From CAZWRV01 sp964636325 (GTDB taxonomy: Bacteria > Verrucomicrobiota > Lentisphaeria > Victivallales > GWF2-50-93): 64,000 bases of DNA. The notes beneath the pieces were generated by a model that saw only the letters and a list, made by a program, of their open reading frames with translations, was not told the origin of the DNA and did no database searches. Position 1 is the stretch's first letter; each line of letters starts with the position of its first letter. Made by a program: the position numbers and the translations under genes. Location of the stretch: positions 1 to 64,000 of the forward strand of contig CAZWRV010000029.1 in NCBI GenBank assembly GCA_964636325.1, given 5' to 3'. Of the stretch, positions 33,112 to 42,900 are shown piece by piece.

Positions 33112-34337
33112 GTGTGGTAGTCCGCGTTGATTTTTACGTATTCGTAGGATATGTCGTTGGTCCAGATTTCCCATTGCCCTTTGCCCGCGCCGAGGTCGAC
33201 GGTGACGGTGAACTGGGGCTTCCTGATTATTTCCGCGAGGGTCTTTTCTGGGACGCTGGTCGGCATGCCCTTGCGGACGGCGAAGGTCTTGTCGAAGAGG
33301 AGGTCGACCTTGCCGGGGTTGAAGATGGCGCCGGAGCGTCCCGCTGCTGCGAGTATCCTGCCCCAGTTGGGGTCGCCGCCGAACCATGCGGTCTTGCAGA
33401 GAAGCGAATCGGCGATGGTCTTGGCGCATAGGGCCGCGTCCTTGTCGCTGCGGGCGTTCCTGACCTTGACCGTGACGAACTTGGTGGCGCCCTCGCCGTC
33501 GAGGACGATTTTTTTGGCGAGGTGCGCCATGAGCGATGCGAGCGCTCCGCGGAACTGCTTTCCGCCCGCCGCGTCCGAGCAAATCGTCCTGTTGCCGGCG
33601 GCGCCGTTCGCAAGCAGAAGCACCGTGTCGTTGGTGCTGGTGTCGCCGTCCACGGTGATGCGGTTGAACGACAGTTCGCAGGCTTCCGCCAGGCATTTGG
33701 AAAGGTATTTCCGTTCCACCGCCGCGTCGGTGGTGACGATGCAGATCATCGTGGCGTGCTTGCAGGAGAGGGCGGGCGCGATCATGCCGGCGCCCTTGGC
33801 CATTCCGCCGATGGTGACGGTCTTCCCGGCGATCCTCAGCTTCGCGGCAGCCTTCTTCTCGAAGGTGTCGGTCGTCATGATGGCCTTTGCGGCGTCGTCC
33901 CCGCCGTTGCTGGAGAGTGCCTTCGCGGCCATGGCGATTCCGCCCCTGATCTTGTCCATCGGCAGCTGAACGCCGATCCTTCCGGTAGAACAGACGAAGA
34001 CCTCGGCTGCGCTGATGCCGAGAGACTTTGCAGTGAAGGACGCCATCTCCTCGGCGGCCTTGAGCCCTTTCGCTCCTGTGCATGCGTTCGCGTTGCCGCT
34101 GTTTATCACGACGGCGCGGGCAGGGACGGATTTCCTGAGCGCGCTTCTGCAGAGGAGCACCGGCGCCGCGGCGAAGCGGCATTGGGTGAAGGCGCCCGCG
34201 GCGGTGCAAGGTTTTTCAGAAAGTATGAGCGCCATGTCGGGCCTGCCGCTCCTCTTGAGCCCCGCGGCTACGCCCGCCGCCAGAAATCCTGCCGGCGAGC
34301 ATACGTTGCCGCCGGTAATTGTCGCAGCCTCTCTCAT
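33108..34337 (-). CDS. argJ: Bifunctional ornithine acetyltransferase / N-acetylglutamate synthase
   Basis: A 409-residue ArgJ, which recycles the acetyl group in the arginine pathway and is cut by itself at an internal Thr. Conserved segments are VVINSGNANACTG, FVCSTGRIGVQLPMDKI, SFNRITVDGDTSTNDTV and WFGGDPNWGRILAA. The self-cleavage region reads AKGAGMIAPALSCKHATMICIVTTDAAV: relative to the usual MIxPNMATML there are four extra residues between Pro and ATM. It overlaps queF upstream and argB downstream, each by 4 bases (ATGA), so the three genes form one tightly coupled operon. Confidence 0.94.
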   Translation of the reverse strand: MREAATITGGNVCSPAGFLAAGVAAGLKRSGRPDMALILSEKPCTAAGAFTQCRFAAAPVLLCRSALRKSVPARAVVINSGNANACTGAKGLKAAEEMASFTAKSLGISAAEVFVCSTGRIGVQLPMDKIRGGIAMAAKALSSNGGDDAAKAIMTTDTFEKKAAAKLRIAGKTVTIGGMAKGAGMIAPALSCKHATMICIVTTDAAVERKYLSKCLAEACELSFNRITVDGDTSTNDTVLLLANGAAGNRTICSDAAGGKQFRGALASLMAHLAKKIVLDGEGATKFVTVKVRNARSDKDAALCAKTIADSLLCKTAWFGGDPNWGRILAAAGRSGAIFNPGKVDLLFDKTFAVRKGMPTSVPEKTLAEIIRKPQFTVTVDLGAGKGQWEIWTNDISYEYVKINADYHT

Positions 34338-34795
34338 TTTATGTTATGCCTTCCATGTGTTGCCTTTACAGTTATCGCTACTCCGCCCCTCGGCCTGAAC
34401 CTGCCCATGACCTCCGCCCAGGCCGGCGCCGCCTTGCCTACGACGGCGTCGAGTATCATGTTAACGGCCTCCTCGTGGAAGACGTTGAAGTTCCTGAACG
34501 AGTAGAGGTAGAGCTTGAGCGACTTGCTCTCGATGCAGGACTTCCTGGGAACATATCTTATATATATCTCTCCGAAGTCCGGCTGGCCGGTCACCGGGCA
34601 CAGCGAGGTGAACTCGTGCGTCTCGAAGGTGATTTCGTACGGCCTTCCTGCAAATATGTTCGAGAAGACCTCCAGAGCGTCCTTGTGCGGTGCGTCCCCA
34701 TAGAGGGTGGACGACTTCTTGAGGAGCGTCAGGTCCGAAAACCTTCTGCCGTCCTTCAACTTCCGGTATACTGTGCTTTCGCCGCGCCGCTTCAT
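34334..34795 (-). CDS. queF: NADPH-dependent 7-cyano-7-deazaguanine reductase
   Basis: A 153-residue type I QueF, which reduces preQ0 to preQ1 in queuosine synthesis for tRNA. The catalytic Cys66 is in FTSLCPVTGQPDF with Asp73, and the QueF signature ESKSLKLYLYSFRN follows. Its stop overlaps the argJ start as ATGA. There is no obvious metabolic link between queuosine and arginine synthesis, so the pairing may reflect operon packing only. It is divergent from the TIGR04073 gene. Confidence 0.95.
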   Translation of the reverse strand: MKRRGESTVYRKLKDGRRFSDLTLLKKSSTLYGDAPHKDALEVFSNIFAGRPYEITFETHEFTSLCPVTGQPDFGEIYIRYVPRKSCIESKSLKLYLYSFRNFNVFHEEAVNMILDAVVGKAAPAWAEVMGRFRPRGGVAITVKATHGRHNIK

Positions 34796-34902
34796 CGTGC
34801 GCCTTCCTTCCAGCAGTCCATGGTGGAATCAATGGAATTCCCCTAAAAATATAATCCGAATCACCGCTTTCAATTTGTTTTGTTTTTTATCTTGTAAAAG
34901 TC

Positions 34903-34930
34903 TTGACGGATTAAATATCCCCGTTATCTT
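34903..34930 (+). promoter_or_regulatory. Sigma-70-type promoter for the TIGR04073 gene
   Basis: TTGACG at 34903-34908 and TATCTT at 34925-34930 are 16 bp apart, 50 bp before the ATG at 34980, in an AT-rich stretch (34840-34970) of an otherwise GC-rich window. The -10 hexamer and spacing match the candidate HU/IHF promoter. Confidence 0.55.
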
Positions 34931-34979
34931 ATGTTTTATTCGTGTCTTTATTAAACAACATCTTTCAATGGAGCAAGAT

Positions 34980-35384
34980 ATGAAGATCAGAAGTAAGATT
35001 GCCGCTTTGACTCTTGTGGCCGCGATAAGCTGCCTCCTCTGCATGGACGCCTCCGCGGGGGATCCTTTCCGGAAGCTCGGACGCGGCATCATCAACGCGG
35101 GCTTCGGCTGCCTTGAAGTCCCGATGAAGATTTACGATGTGAACGCCGACGAGGGCGGCTTGGCGGCCCTGAGCTACGGCGTATTCAAGGGGCTCGGATA
35201 TTTTGTCGCGAGGGAAGTCATCGGCCTGGTCGAGATCGTCACCTTCCCGATACCGCTTCCCGGCGCCGTGGAGGAGCCCAGGGAGACCGGATGGGGCTAC
35301 GGCTGCCTGATGGAGCCCGAATGGGTCGTCGCTCCGGACCACGACGTATACAATATCATCTACCAGGACATGCCGCTCAACTGA
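34980..35384 (+). CDS. Exosortase-system-associated small exported protein (TIGR04073-like)
   Basis: A 134-residue protein with a signal peptide (MKIRSKIAALTLVAAISCLLCMDASA). The mature part starts DPFRKLGRGIINAGFGCLEVPMKIYDV and goes on to a GLGYFVAREVIGLVEIVTFPIPLP core, the pattern of TIGR04073, a family found in genomes that carry exosortase/PEP-CTERM sorting. Its own function is unknown. A GGAG site is correctly spaced from the ATG at 34980 rather than from the in-frame ATG at 34968. A strong terminator follows, so it is monocistronic. Confidence 0.78.
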   Translation: MKIRSKIAALTLVAAISCLLCMDASAGDPFRKLGRGIINAGFGCLEVPMKIYDVNADEGGLAALSYGVFKGLGYFVAREVIGLVEIVTFPIPLPGAVEEPRETGWGYGCLMEPEWVVAPDHDVYNIIYQDMPLN

Positions 35385-35410
35385 GCCCGGCCGACATTCC
35401 GGCAATCGTC

Positions 35411-35438
35411 GCCCTCCCGCCCGCGGAGGGCTTTTTTT
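35411..35438 (+). terminator. Rho-independent terminator
   Basis: GCCCTCC at 35411-35417 pairs with GGAGGGC at 35425-35431, followed by seven T to 35438. It closes the TIGR04073 transcript 26 bp after the stop codon and lies directly before the next gene. Confidence 0.9.
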
Positions 35439-35452
35439 AGATGAGGACTATT

Positions 35453-36421
35453 ATGATTGACAGCGTGAACTTGAAAATAGTGGACTGCACCATAAGGGAC
35501 GGCGGCCTGATCAACAAATGGCAGTTTTCAAAGGAGATGGTGCGCGCCGTCTATCTGGCGCTGAACGCGGCCGGGGTGGACTACATGGAGATGGGCTACC
35601 GCGCATCCGAAAAGCTCTTCCCCCCGGGCGAATTCGGCCCCTGGCGCTTCACCAAGGACAATATCGTCCGCGAGATAATCGGGGATGTGAAGCCGAGGAT
35701 AAAGCTCGGGGTCATGGTCGACATCGGCCGCGTCGAGGAGGAGGACATAATCCCCAAGAACGAGTCGCCGCTCGACTTCATCCGAGTCGCCGCCTATCTG
35801 AAGGACGTCAACAAGGCCATAGACCTGGCGAACCACATCGGCGCCAAGGGCTATGAGACGTTCATCAACATCATGGCCATCTCGACCGTGGACACCTACG
35901 AGCTGCAGGCGGGTCTCGGGAAGATTGAAAAGGAGAGCGGCGTGACGGCGGTCACGGTGGTCGACAGCTACGGCTCGCTTTTCCCGGACAACATCCGGCA
36001 TCTAGTGGCGGTCTACAAGGAGTCGCTCGTGAAGAAGGCGACAGGCTTCCACGGGCACAACAACCTCCAGCTCGGCTTCGCGAACACCATCGAGGCCGTC
36101 ACCTCGGGCGCGACATTCTGCGACGCCACAATACAGGGCATCGGCCGCGGCGCAGGAAACTGCCCCATCGAGCTCATACTGGCCTGGCTCAAGAACCCGC
36201 AGTACAACATCGAGCCGATCCTCCAGGTCATCCAGGACGTCTTCGTCGACCTCGAGAAGGAGATCGAGTGGGGCTACATCCTCCCCTACATGATAACGGG
36301 GCTTCTGAACGAGCATCCTCGGGTGGCCATAGCGCTAAGGAATTCGGACAGGAAGGACTGCTGCGCCGATTTCTTCAGGCAGCTCACCACCCCCGAGTGC
36401 TTCGACAACAAAAAAGAGTGA
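35453..36421 (+). CDS. DRE-TIM metallolyase family aldolase (HMGL-like)
   Basis: A 322-residue TIM-barrel protein. IVDCTIRDGGLINKWQF carries the DxTxRDGG metal/acid signature and FHGHNNLQLGFANTIEA carries the HxHN metal motif of the DRE-TIM superfamily (4-hydroxy-2-oxovalerate aldolase, HMG-CoA lyase, isopropylmalate synthase). The CDATIQGIGRGAGNCPIELIL segment resembles the 4-hydroxy-2-oxovalerate aldolase type. No acetaldehyde dehydrogenase partner is nearby, so the substrate is open. ATG at 35453 has GAGG 7 bases upstream; the in-frame ATG at 35441 lies almost inside the terminator. murJ follows 28 bp later on the same strand. Confidence 0.85.
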   Translation: MIDSVNLKIVDCTIRDGGLINKWQFSKEMVRAVYLALNAAGVDYMEMGYRASEKLFPPGEFGPWRFTKDNIVREIIGDVKPRIKLGVMVDIGRVEEEDIIPKNESPLDFIRVAAYLKDVNKAIDLANHIGAKGYETFINIMAISTVDTYELQAGLGKIEKESGVTAVTVVDSYGSLFPDNIRHLVAVYKESLVKKATGFHGHNNLQLGFANTIEAVTSGATFCDATIQGIGRGAGNCPIELILAWLKNPQYNIEPILQVIQDVFVDLEKEIEWGYILPYMITGLLNEHPRVAIALRNSDRKDCCADFFRQLTTPECFDNKKE

Positions 36422-36449
36422 CCTGGATTCACCGAAGGAAAATGTTTCG

Positions 36450-38030
36450 GTGAACAGCTGCGCGAAAAAAGAAAAACACGGCCTCCTGAGGCACAGCTCC
36501 GGAGTGTCGCTGGCCACAATTGCCTCCCGCTTCCTCGGCATGGTCCGCGAAATGCTGCTTTCCAGGTGCGTCGGCGGGAGCGAGCATATGACCGCCTGGG
36601 CGATGGCCTTCATGATCCCGAACCTCCTCAGGCGCCTTTTGGGCGAAGGCGCCCTGGGCACCGCCGTCGTCCCCATAATGACCTACACCTTCGAGCACGA
36701 GGGCAAGGATTCGGCCAGGAAGAAGCTCTCGGTCATAACGGCCGTCCTCGGAATAATATTGGCGCTGATATGCGTCCTCGTCTCCGGCGCAGCCCTGCTC
36801 GCGCTCCCGTTCCTGCATTCGGCGGCGCCGCGCGTCCTGATGACCTTCCAGCTTCTGCCCGTCCTGATGCCGTATTCGTTCTTCATCTGCATAATCGGCG
36901 TCTACGGCTCGGTGATGAACAGCATGAACCGCTATTTCCTACCCGCGGTCGCCTCGATAACGCTGAACTTGGTGATGATACTCTGCCTGCTGTTCGTCTG
37001 CCCCCTCTACGGCGTGGACATGATGGGCAAGCTCTATGCGCTCTCGGTTGCGGTGCTGGTCTCGGGCGTCCTCCAGATTGCCATGATGCTCTGGATGCTT
37101 CAGAGGGAGGGGATGCTTCCATCTGTCAGATTTTCCGGCATCTTCAAGGAGCCCGTCGTCAAGGAGCTCTATGATCTGACCCTGCCGGGCATAATAGGCG
37201 CGTCTTTCCTGCAGATAAGCTTCGTGATCGACAGGACGATGGCGTGCTATATAAGCAACTATGCGGTTCCTGCGCTCTACTACTCGGATCGGATCATCGA
37301 CATCCCTATCGGAGTCTTTGCGGTCGCGATGGGCTCGGTCGTGCTCACGGAGCTTTCGAGATACGCCGCGAAGAACGACATCCCCGGCATGATCTCCTCT
37401 TTCAAGCACGCCCTTGAAAACATACTTTTCCTGTGCATCCCCGTCGCCGCCTTCACGATCGTGTTCAGCAAGCCGCTGGTGCATGTGTTCTACTACGGCG
37501 GCAAGTTCGGGGACCGCGAGGTCGCGGAGACGGCATGGGCCATGTTTTTCTTCTCATTGGGGATACCCGCGTTTTCCGCGGTGAAGATAATAGTGTCAGG
37601 ATTCAACGCCCGGAAGGACATGAAGACACCGGTGAAGGTGGCGATATCGTGCATCGCGTTGAACATAATCCTCAACCTGATACTGATGTGGCCGCTGAAG
37701 CAGGGCGGCATCGCGCTCTCCACGACGATCTGCTCCTTCGTAAACTGCTCCGTCCTGCTCTACATCCTGCGGAAGCAGCTGGGCCGCATGAACCTGCGTC
37801 AGATTCTGCCGTCCGTGTCCAGGACTGCGGCCGTCTCCCTCTACGCCACGCTGGTCGCGTATTTCGTCTACCTCGGAACCGCCTCCATCCAGATCAGGTT
37901 CCTTATGCGCGACCTGATCCCGCTTGCCATCACCGGATCGGTGTTCGTGCTGGTGTATGCCGTCGGCTCCGTCGCCTTCGGGAGCCCGGAGGCCAGGGAA
38001 TGGCTCAGAATACTCCGGCTGAGGAGATAA
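36450..38030 (+). CDS. murJ: Lipid II flippase MurJ
   Basis: A 526-residue polytopic inner-membrane protein of the MOP superfamily with about 14 hydrophobic helices. The N-terminal SGVSLATIASRFLGMVREMLLSRCVGGS and FMIPNLLRRLLGEGALGTAVVPIM are the MurJ/MviN hallmarks, with conserved Arg residues lining the cavity that flips lipid II for peptidoglycan synthesis. The start is GTG at 36450 with AAGGAAAA upstream. It follows the aldolase gene by 28 bp and may share its transcript. It converges with fba across a space that contains a repeat element. Confidence 0.93.
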   Translation: MNSCAKKEKHGLLRHSSGVSLATIASRFLGMVREMLLSRCVGGSEHMTAWAMAFMIPNLLRRLLGEGALGTAVVPIMTYTFEHEGKDSARKKLSVITAVLGIILALICVLVSGAALLALPFLHSAAPRVLMTFQLLPVLMPYSFFICIIGVYGSVMNSMNRYFLPAVASITLNLVMILCLLFVCPLYGVDMMGKLYALSVAVLVSGVLQIAMMLWMLQREGMLPSVRFSGIFKEPVVKELYDLTLPGIIGASFLQISFVIDRTMACYISNYAVPALYYSDRIIDIPIGVFAVAMGSVVLTELSRYAAKNDIPGMISSFKHALENILFLCIPVAAFTIVFSKPLVHVFYYGGKFGDREVAETAWAMFFFSLGIPAFSAVKIIVSGFNARKDMKTPVKVAISCIALNIILNLILMWPLKQGGIALSTTICSFVNCSVLLYILRKQLGRMNLRQILPSVSRTAAVSLYATLVAYFVYLGTASIQIRFLMRDLIPLAITGSVFVLVYAVGSVAFGSPEAREWLRILRLRR

Positions 38031-38100
38031 GCAGGAATTGCAGATACCGAACCACGCCTTGGCGCGGCAAATGCCGGACTTTTCCCGCTTCGGCGGGATG

Positions 38101-38150
38101 GCGGATGATGGGTGGCTGCTGTGCGCGGTCATTGCTGACCGCGATTCATC
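38101..38150 (+). repeat. Dispersed stem-loop repeat, copy 2
   Basis: CGCGGTC at 38124-38130 and GACCGCG at 38137-38143 form a perfect 7-bp stem with loop ATTGCT, preceded by GGTGGCTGCTGTG and followed by ATTCATC. It matches copy 1 (30205-30253) and the reversed copy 3 (58760-58800) in loop type and flanks. It lies between the convergent murJ and fba genes. Confidence 0.65.
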
Positions 38151-38174
38151 AAGCCAATAACTGATTGCCAAGAA

Positions 38175-39125
38175 CTACTTCCCCAGCGCCTTCTTGACAT
38201 CGGGGAGCTTCCCGGCTGAACCGAGCTTCACGTTCTTCGCCGCGATGAACTTCGCGTATTCGTCCATGAATATCTTTCCTGGATCCCTGAGGTCGAACTT
38301 CTCAGGATGTTCCTTGAAGAATTCGCGGTGGACGCGGGTCCACACGAGGCGGCCGTCGGTGTCGATGTTGATTTTTGTTACTCCGAGCTGGGAGGCCTTG
38401 AGGAACTGGCCGGCATCGACGCCCTTGGCGCCCTTGAGCGCGCCGCCGGCGGCGTTGATCCTGGCGACCTCGTCCTGCGGGACGGAGCTTGAGCCGTGCA
38501 TGACCAGCGGGAATCCTGGAAGCCTCTTCTGAATCTCGACCAGCACATCGAAGTGGAGGGACTGCGAGCCGGAGAACTTGAACGCGCCGTGGCTTGTGCC
38601 GATGGCGCAGGCCAGCGAGTCGCAGCCAGACTGCTTCACGAACTTCTCCGCGTCGGCGGGGTTGGTCAGCTTCGCGTCGCTCTCGGCGACCGACACATGC
38701 TCCTCGACTCCGCCGAGCTTGCCGAGCTCAGCCTCGACCGAGATGCCCTTCTTGTGCGCGGCGTCGACGACCCTCTTGGTGATCTCGACGTTCTTTTCGA
38801 ACGGCTCCGCGCTGGCGTCGATCATCACCGAGCTGTAGAATCCGGAGTTGATGCAGTCGTAGCAGGTTGCCTCGTCGCCGTGGTCGAGGTGGACGGCGAA
38901 CACGGCGTCCGGGAAGATGTGCTCGGCCGCCTTGATCATCCCCTCGAGCATGTCCTTGTGGATATACTTCCTGGCGCCCTTGGAAATCTGGATGATGAAC
39001 GGCGCCTGCGAGTCGATGTTGCCCTTGAAGAGCCCCATGCACTGCTCGGCGTTGTTGATGTTGTAGGCCCCGATCGCATATTTGCCGTATGCGCACTTGA
39101 AAAGATCCTTCGTCGTTACTATCAT
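38175..39125 (-). CDS. fba: Class II fructose-bisphosphate aldolase
   Basis: A 316-residue zinc-dependent aldolase that splits fructose-1,6-bisphosphate in glycolysis and works in reverse in gluconeogenesis. VFAVHLDHGDEATCYDCINSGF holds the catalytic Asp and zinc His, EAELGKLGG and VMHGSSSVPQDEV hold further metal and phosphate contacts, and TKINIDTDGRLVWT is the phosphate loop. ATG at 39125 follows GGAGAGGACA; the longer frame to 39194 has no support. It is a single gene, downstream of the glycosyltransferase on the same strand. Confidence 0.93.
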   Translation of the reverse strand: MIVTTKDLFKCAYGKYAIGAYNINNAEQCMGLFKGNIDSQAPFIIQISKGARKYIHKDMLEGMIKAAEHIFPDAVFAVHLDHGDEATCYDCINSGFYSSVMIDASAEPFEKNVEITKRVVDAAHKKGISVEAELGKLGGVEEHVSVAESDAKLTNPADAEKFVKQSGCDSLACAIGTSHGAFKFSGSQSLHFDVLVEIQKRLPGFPLVMHGSSSVPQDEVARINAAGGALKGAKGVDAGQFLKASQLGVTKINIDTDGRLVWTRVHREFFKEHPEKFDLRDPGKIFMDEYAKFIAAKNVKLGSAGKLPDVKKALGK

Positions 39126-39235
39126 TGTCCTCTCCTGTCTCCTGGGTTGATTGTTTCCGTAAAGCAGTCGGGAATATAATCCAGAAGCTGGCATTTGAAA
39201 GCGCGCCTCCTAAAAAAACTGGCCGTTTTGTGGCG

Positions 39236-39958
39236 TCAGCCCGGCGGCTGCGGCTTGAATTTCAGCTGGATGAGGGAGAGCAGGTAGTTGAAGATGACCT
39301 TTAATCCGAGCTTGCTTTCGCCGGCGCGCCTCTTTCTGAAGCAGATGCCGACCTCGCGGATCCTGGGGCTGCCGTCCTTGCGCTTGAGGAGGTATAGGAT
39401 TTCGAGGAATATCTTGAACCCCTTGGGATCAAGCTGCGGACGTATCCTTTTATACGCGTCGGATGAGACGATGAAGAATCCGGACATCGGGTCGCTGATG
39501 CTGACGCCGAGGATGACTCTTGCCATCATGGTGGCGGTCCAGCTCATGAGCCTCCTGTGCGCGGGCCATCCGCCCTCTATCGAGCCGCCGTGCGCGTATC
39601 TTGTCCCGGCGACGATGTCGGCGCCCTCCCTCGCGGCCTCGAACATGGCGGGGAGCCTGGTCTCGTCGTGCTGCAGGTCGGCGTCCATCGCGGCGAGAAA
39701 TCTGCCGGAGGCCTTGTCGAAGCCTTCGACGATGCTGGGGCTGAGCCCCGGATCCTTCATCCTGCGTATTACCTTGATCCTTGGGTCGGCCTTGCCGAGC
39801 TCCTCGACCACCTCCCAGGTCCGGTCGGGCGAATTGTCGTCCACGACTATTATCTCGTAGTCGCCGGGGATGCCCTTCATCACCTCGGCGAGCATGGCAG
39901 CGAGAGTTACGATGTTCTCTCGCTCGTTGAATGTCGGAATGACAATTGAATAGTCCAT
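39236..39958 (-). CDS. Family 2 glycosyltransferase (dolichol/polyprenol-phosphate sugar transferase type)
   Basis: A 240-residue GT-A enzyme. MDYSIVIPTFNERENI starts the Rossmann-like fold, EIIVVDDNSPDRT binds nucleotide sugar, AAMDADLQHDE contains the DxD-type metal site and RKRRAGESKLGLKVI is typical of dolichyl-phosphate mannosyltransferase-like (DPM1) proteins. There are no C-terminal membrane helices, so it is the short DPM1-like form. It likely charges a polyprenol phosphate with a sugar for cell-surface glycans. It follows the large secreted protein gene by 14 bp on the same strand and may glycosylate surface material from that operon (inference). Confidence 0.88.
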   Translation of the reverse strand: MDYSIVIPTFNERENIVTLAAMLAEVMKGIPGDYEIIVVDDNSPDRTWEVVEELGKADPRIKVIRRMKDPGLSPSIVEGFDKASGRFLAAMDADLQHDETRLPAMFEAAREGADIVAGTRYAHGGSIEGGWPAHRRLMSWTATMMARVILGVSISDPMSGFFIVSSDAYKRIRPQLDPKGFKIFLEILYLLKRKDGSPRIREVGICFRKRRAGESKLGLKVIFNYLLSLIQLKFKPQPPG

Positions 39959-39972
39959 TTTTGCTAATAGGT

Positions 39973-42900
39973 TCAATCGCTGTCTATGATTGTATTGTCG
40001 CCTATATTGATTCCGAGCTTGACCAGCTTTTTGATTTTTGCGGTAAATCCGGTCTTCTGCTCGGTCCCCTTGGATGTGATGCATGCAAGCTTCAGGATGA
40101 TGATGGAGCTGCCGTCCTTGAGCGTCTGTGGCTGGCTGAACACTATGTCCGCATATCCGTCGGCGTTGTAGTCGGAGATATCGGCCACCTTTGCGCTGCC
40201 GAGTGATTTTGGCATTTTCCCCAGGAGCCCAGCCTTGAGCTGGGTTGTCCCGTCCATCAGGATAGGCGCGAGTTTATTGCCCGGCAGTTCTATCAGGATA
40301 TCGTCCATGAAGTCGCAGTTGAAGTCGCCGATTCCTATGAACGCGAAATCCGCGGGAGTGTATGTGCTTGCACCTATGATGACGGTGTCAAGAACATTGT
40401 AGACGCCTTCAACGATGGACGAATTTTCATCCGGTGCCTTCAATATGATCGCATTCATCTCGCCTGTTTCGAAATCCTGAATGAGAATGTCGGCGATACC
40501 ATCGCCGTTGAAGTCGCCGTTGCCGAGGTAGGACCATTGAGGCCCCTTGCCTTTCAACACTTCGAACGATCCGATCAGGTTGCAATCCGAATCAATTGAA
40601 TGGACAGTTATGTTGCCCGTGGTGGTTTCGCACAATGCGATTGCATCCCGGAAAGAGCCGTCCTTCCACACGAAAAGGTCTGATGCCAGATATTCGTGTT
40701 CCTCATCGAGAAGGATTCCACCGACAGTTTTTGACTCTGTGATTTCGCCGTCTGCTATTTGGTCTATCAAAAGAGTCCTGTCGTCAAGATTTAGCCAGAG
40801 CAGAGCGGAGTCGGGCTCCGTGTCCATGCTGAACGTGTCGAGGAAGAGGTAATTGCCATCAGGATGCTGAAAATAAATTGGCGACTGGCATTTCCCCTTT
40901 TTGTCAATCCCGTATATTACCGCAAAATTGGAATAGATCCCCCTTTTTTTCATGTCTTTAATCTTGTTTCCAGCGGCGACTATGGCGGGAGAGCCATTTT
41001 TGCCCATGGAGTTCGGCGAGTTTTCCTGAGACGCGCCCTGCGGTTCGAAGCTCAATACCTGCCATGTGATGCACCAGGGGCTGTCTCCGACATTCTTTTC
41101 TGGGCACCAGGATGGAACGCCGTGAGTCGGATATGCGAGCCAATACGGACGGATTTCGATCATCCTGCCTTTCCCTTTTCCGGCATAGGCGAGAGAGGCG
41201 TTGATGTTTGAACTCACCTTTGTACTTGTCTTCGAGGAATATTCCCAATTGCAGGAGCCTCCCGTAGAAATCATGAATGTATTCTTGTCTCCTAATTTGA
41301 TGTCGAGCTTCAGGCTGTGGGAATTACTTTTTTCGGCCGTGTTGACCTCGGTCTTGGAAAATGATACGCTTGACGAAGCGCCATAGGACGAGCATGTAAG
41401 GACGTTGATTTCTCCGATATTGCTGTCCGGAAAGTAATTGATCGTCCTGATCCATTTCGAAGGATCGGAACTCTTCGGCATCGGCGCCATTCCTTTCGGC
41501 GGATTAGCGAGCTCGTATTGGACGCTTTTGAGACTGAGCCCGGAGACATATCCGAAGACGATGTTCTTCATGATGAGGCTTTCGTCCGGGGCATAGCGGT
41601 CGTATGAATCCCACCGGAAAGTGGGCTGTGAGTAGATCAGGTATCCATACTCTCCGAGGTCGTTTTCGTTCTTGTTCGTGAAGCTTATGTTCACCTTCGC
41701 CTCCATGGATTTGCTATAGTTCTGGACTTCCTTCCAGCCTTGAGTATAGGTCAATCCTGCATTTATCACATTTTTCTTACCACCCGTGGTGCCTATATAC
41801 CACGAACCGCTGAAGCTTTGCGTAGTGGATACGGACTTCTCTTCGCTCTGTCCGTATTGGAGCGTGGAGGTCCAGCCCTCCGCATCAACAAAAGGCGGGA
41901 CACCTTCCACTACGCCGACAAGAGTCCAGAGCAGTTTTCCGTCCTTGTGGGATGCGGAGTCGAGGATTGCCGTATTGCCGTTATATCTAAATGTCTCGTT
42001 TTTGAATGTAACCCCGCGAAGATCGTTGTTTATAGTCAGGAGTGCCTTGTGTGTAATTGTTATCGAGAAGAACTGCTGGAGGTTTTTCGGATCGTTCTGA
42101 TTCGCCCCCGGGTATCCAGCATAATATAGGACTGGGCTTGCGGACCTGTAGTAGGTGTCGTTGTTGAATGTCATGATCTCTTCGGATTGGAATTCAATTT
42201 TTTCGGTGGACTTACCGATCTTATATTGGTATCTTTTCATCCCTGTTGCGTAGGCCTCTTTCTCCCATGGGACGAAGACGCTTAAGCTGTTTCCCGCAGG
42301 CATTCCGCTGGTTCCAGATTCGAGGATATGGAAGCCTCCGGAGCTTGTGCCTTTCAGATATCTGCTTTCAATTTCGCTGATTTGGCCTTCATCAATCTTG
42401 AAGAGCCAGAACATGTCGTCTTTGGAACTGGAGTCATAGAAATGTATTCCGAGCACTGGTACCGATTTTCCGTCAATGTCCTGGACAACTTTCGAGTCCA
42501 TCCAGTTCGGATTTAAATAGCCTCTGCTCCATATTGTCGTTCCAATAGCCGAGTCCGCCCAGGCGCCGTTGGGATTGCAAATCCTTATGCGTATGGCCAT
42601 GCCATTGACACCGTTGGCATCTCGGCAACTGTCCATGTAGGCGAGATGAAGCTTGTTTTCATATACGAAAGCAGTAAAAGGCATGCTGGGCGTTTTTCTC
42701 TGTCCGACCGCTTCGTTGCCGAATCCCTTTTCCGGCTTGAATCCTTGCATCGGATCCAGGGAAGTCTTGTAGTAGATGTGATTTTTGCCGTATCCCTCGA
42801 TGCAGTAGAACACAAAAAGCTTCCCATCATATTCCACCGGCGCAACATTGTATCCTTTGTAATCGTTGCAGTCGGCGAAGAGTTTTTTGCAATCATAATG

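Noticed and set aside
33112..34209. Upstream extension of ArgB to 656 residues
   Set aside because: This is the argJ region in another frame; the normal ArgB start overlaps the argJ stop.
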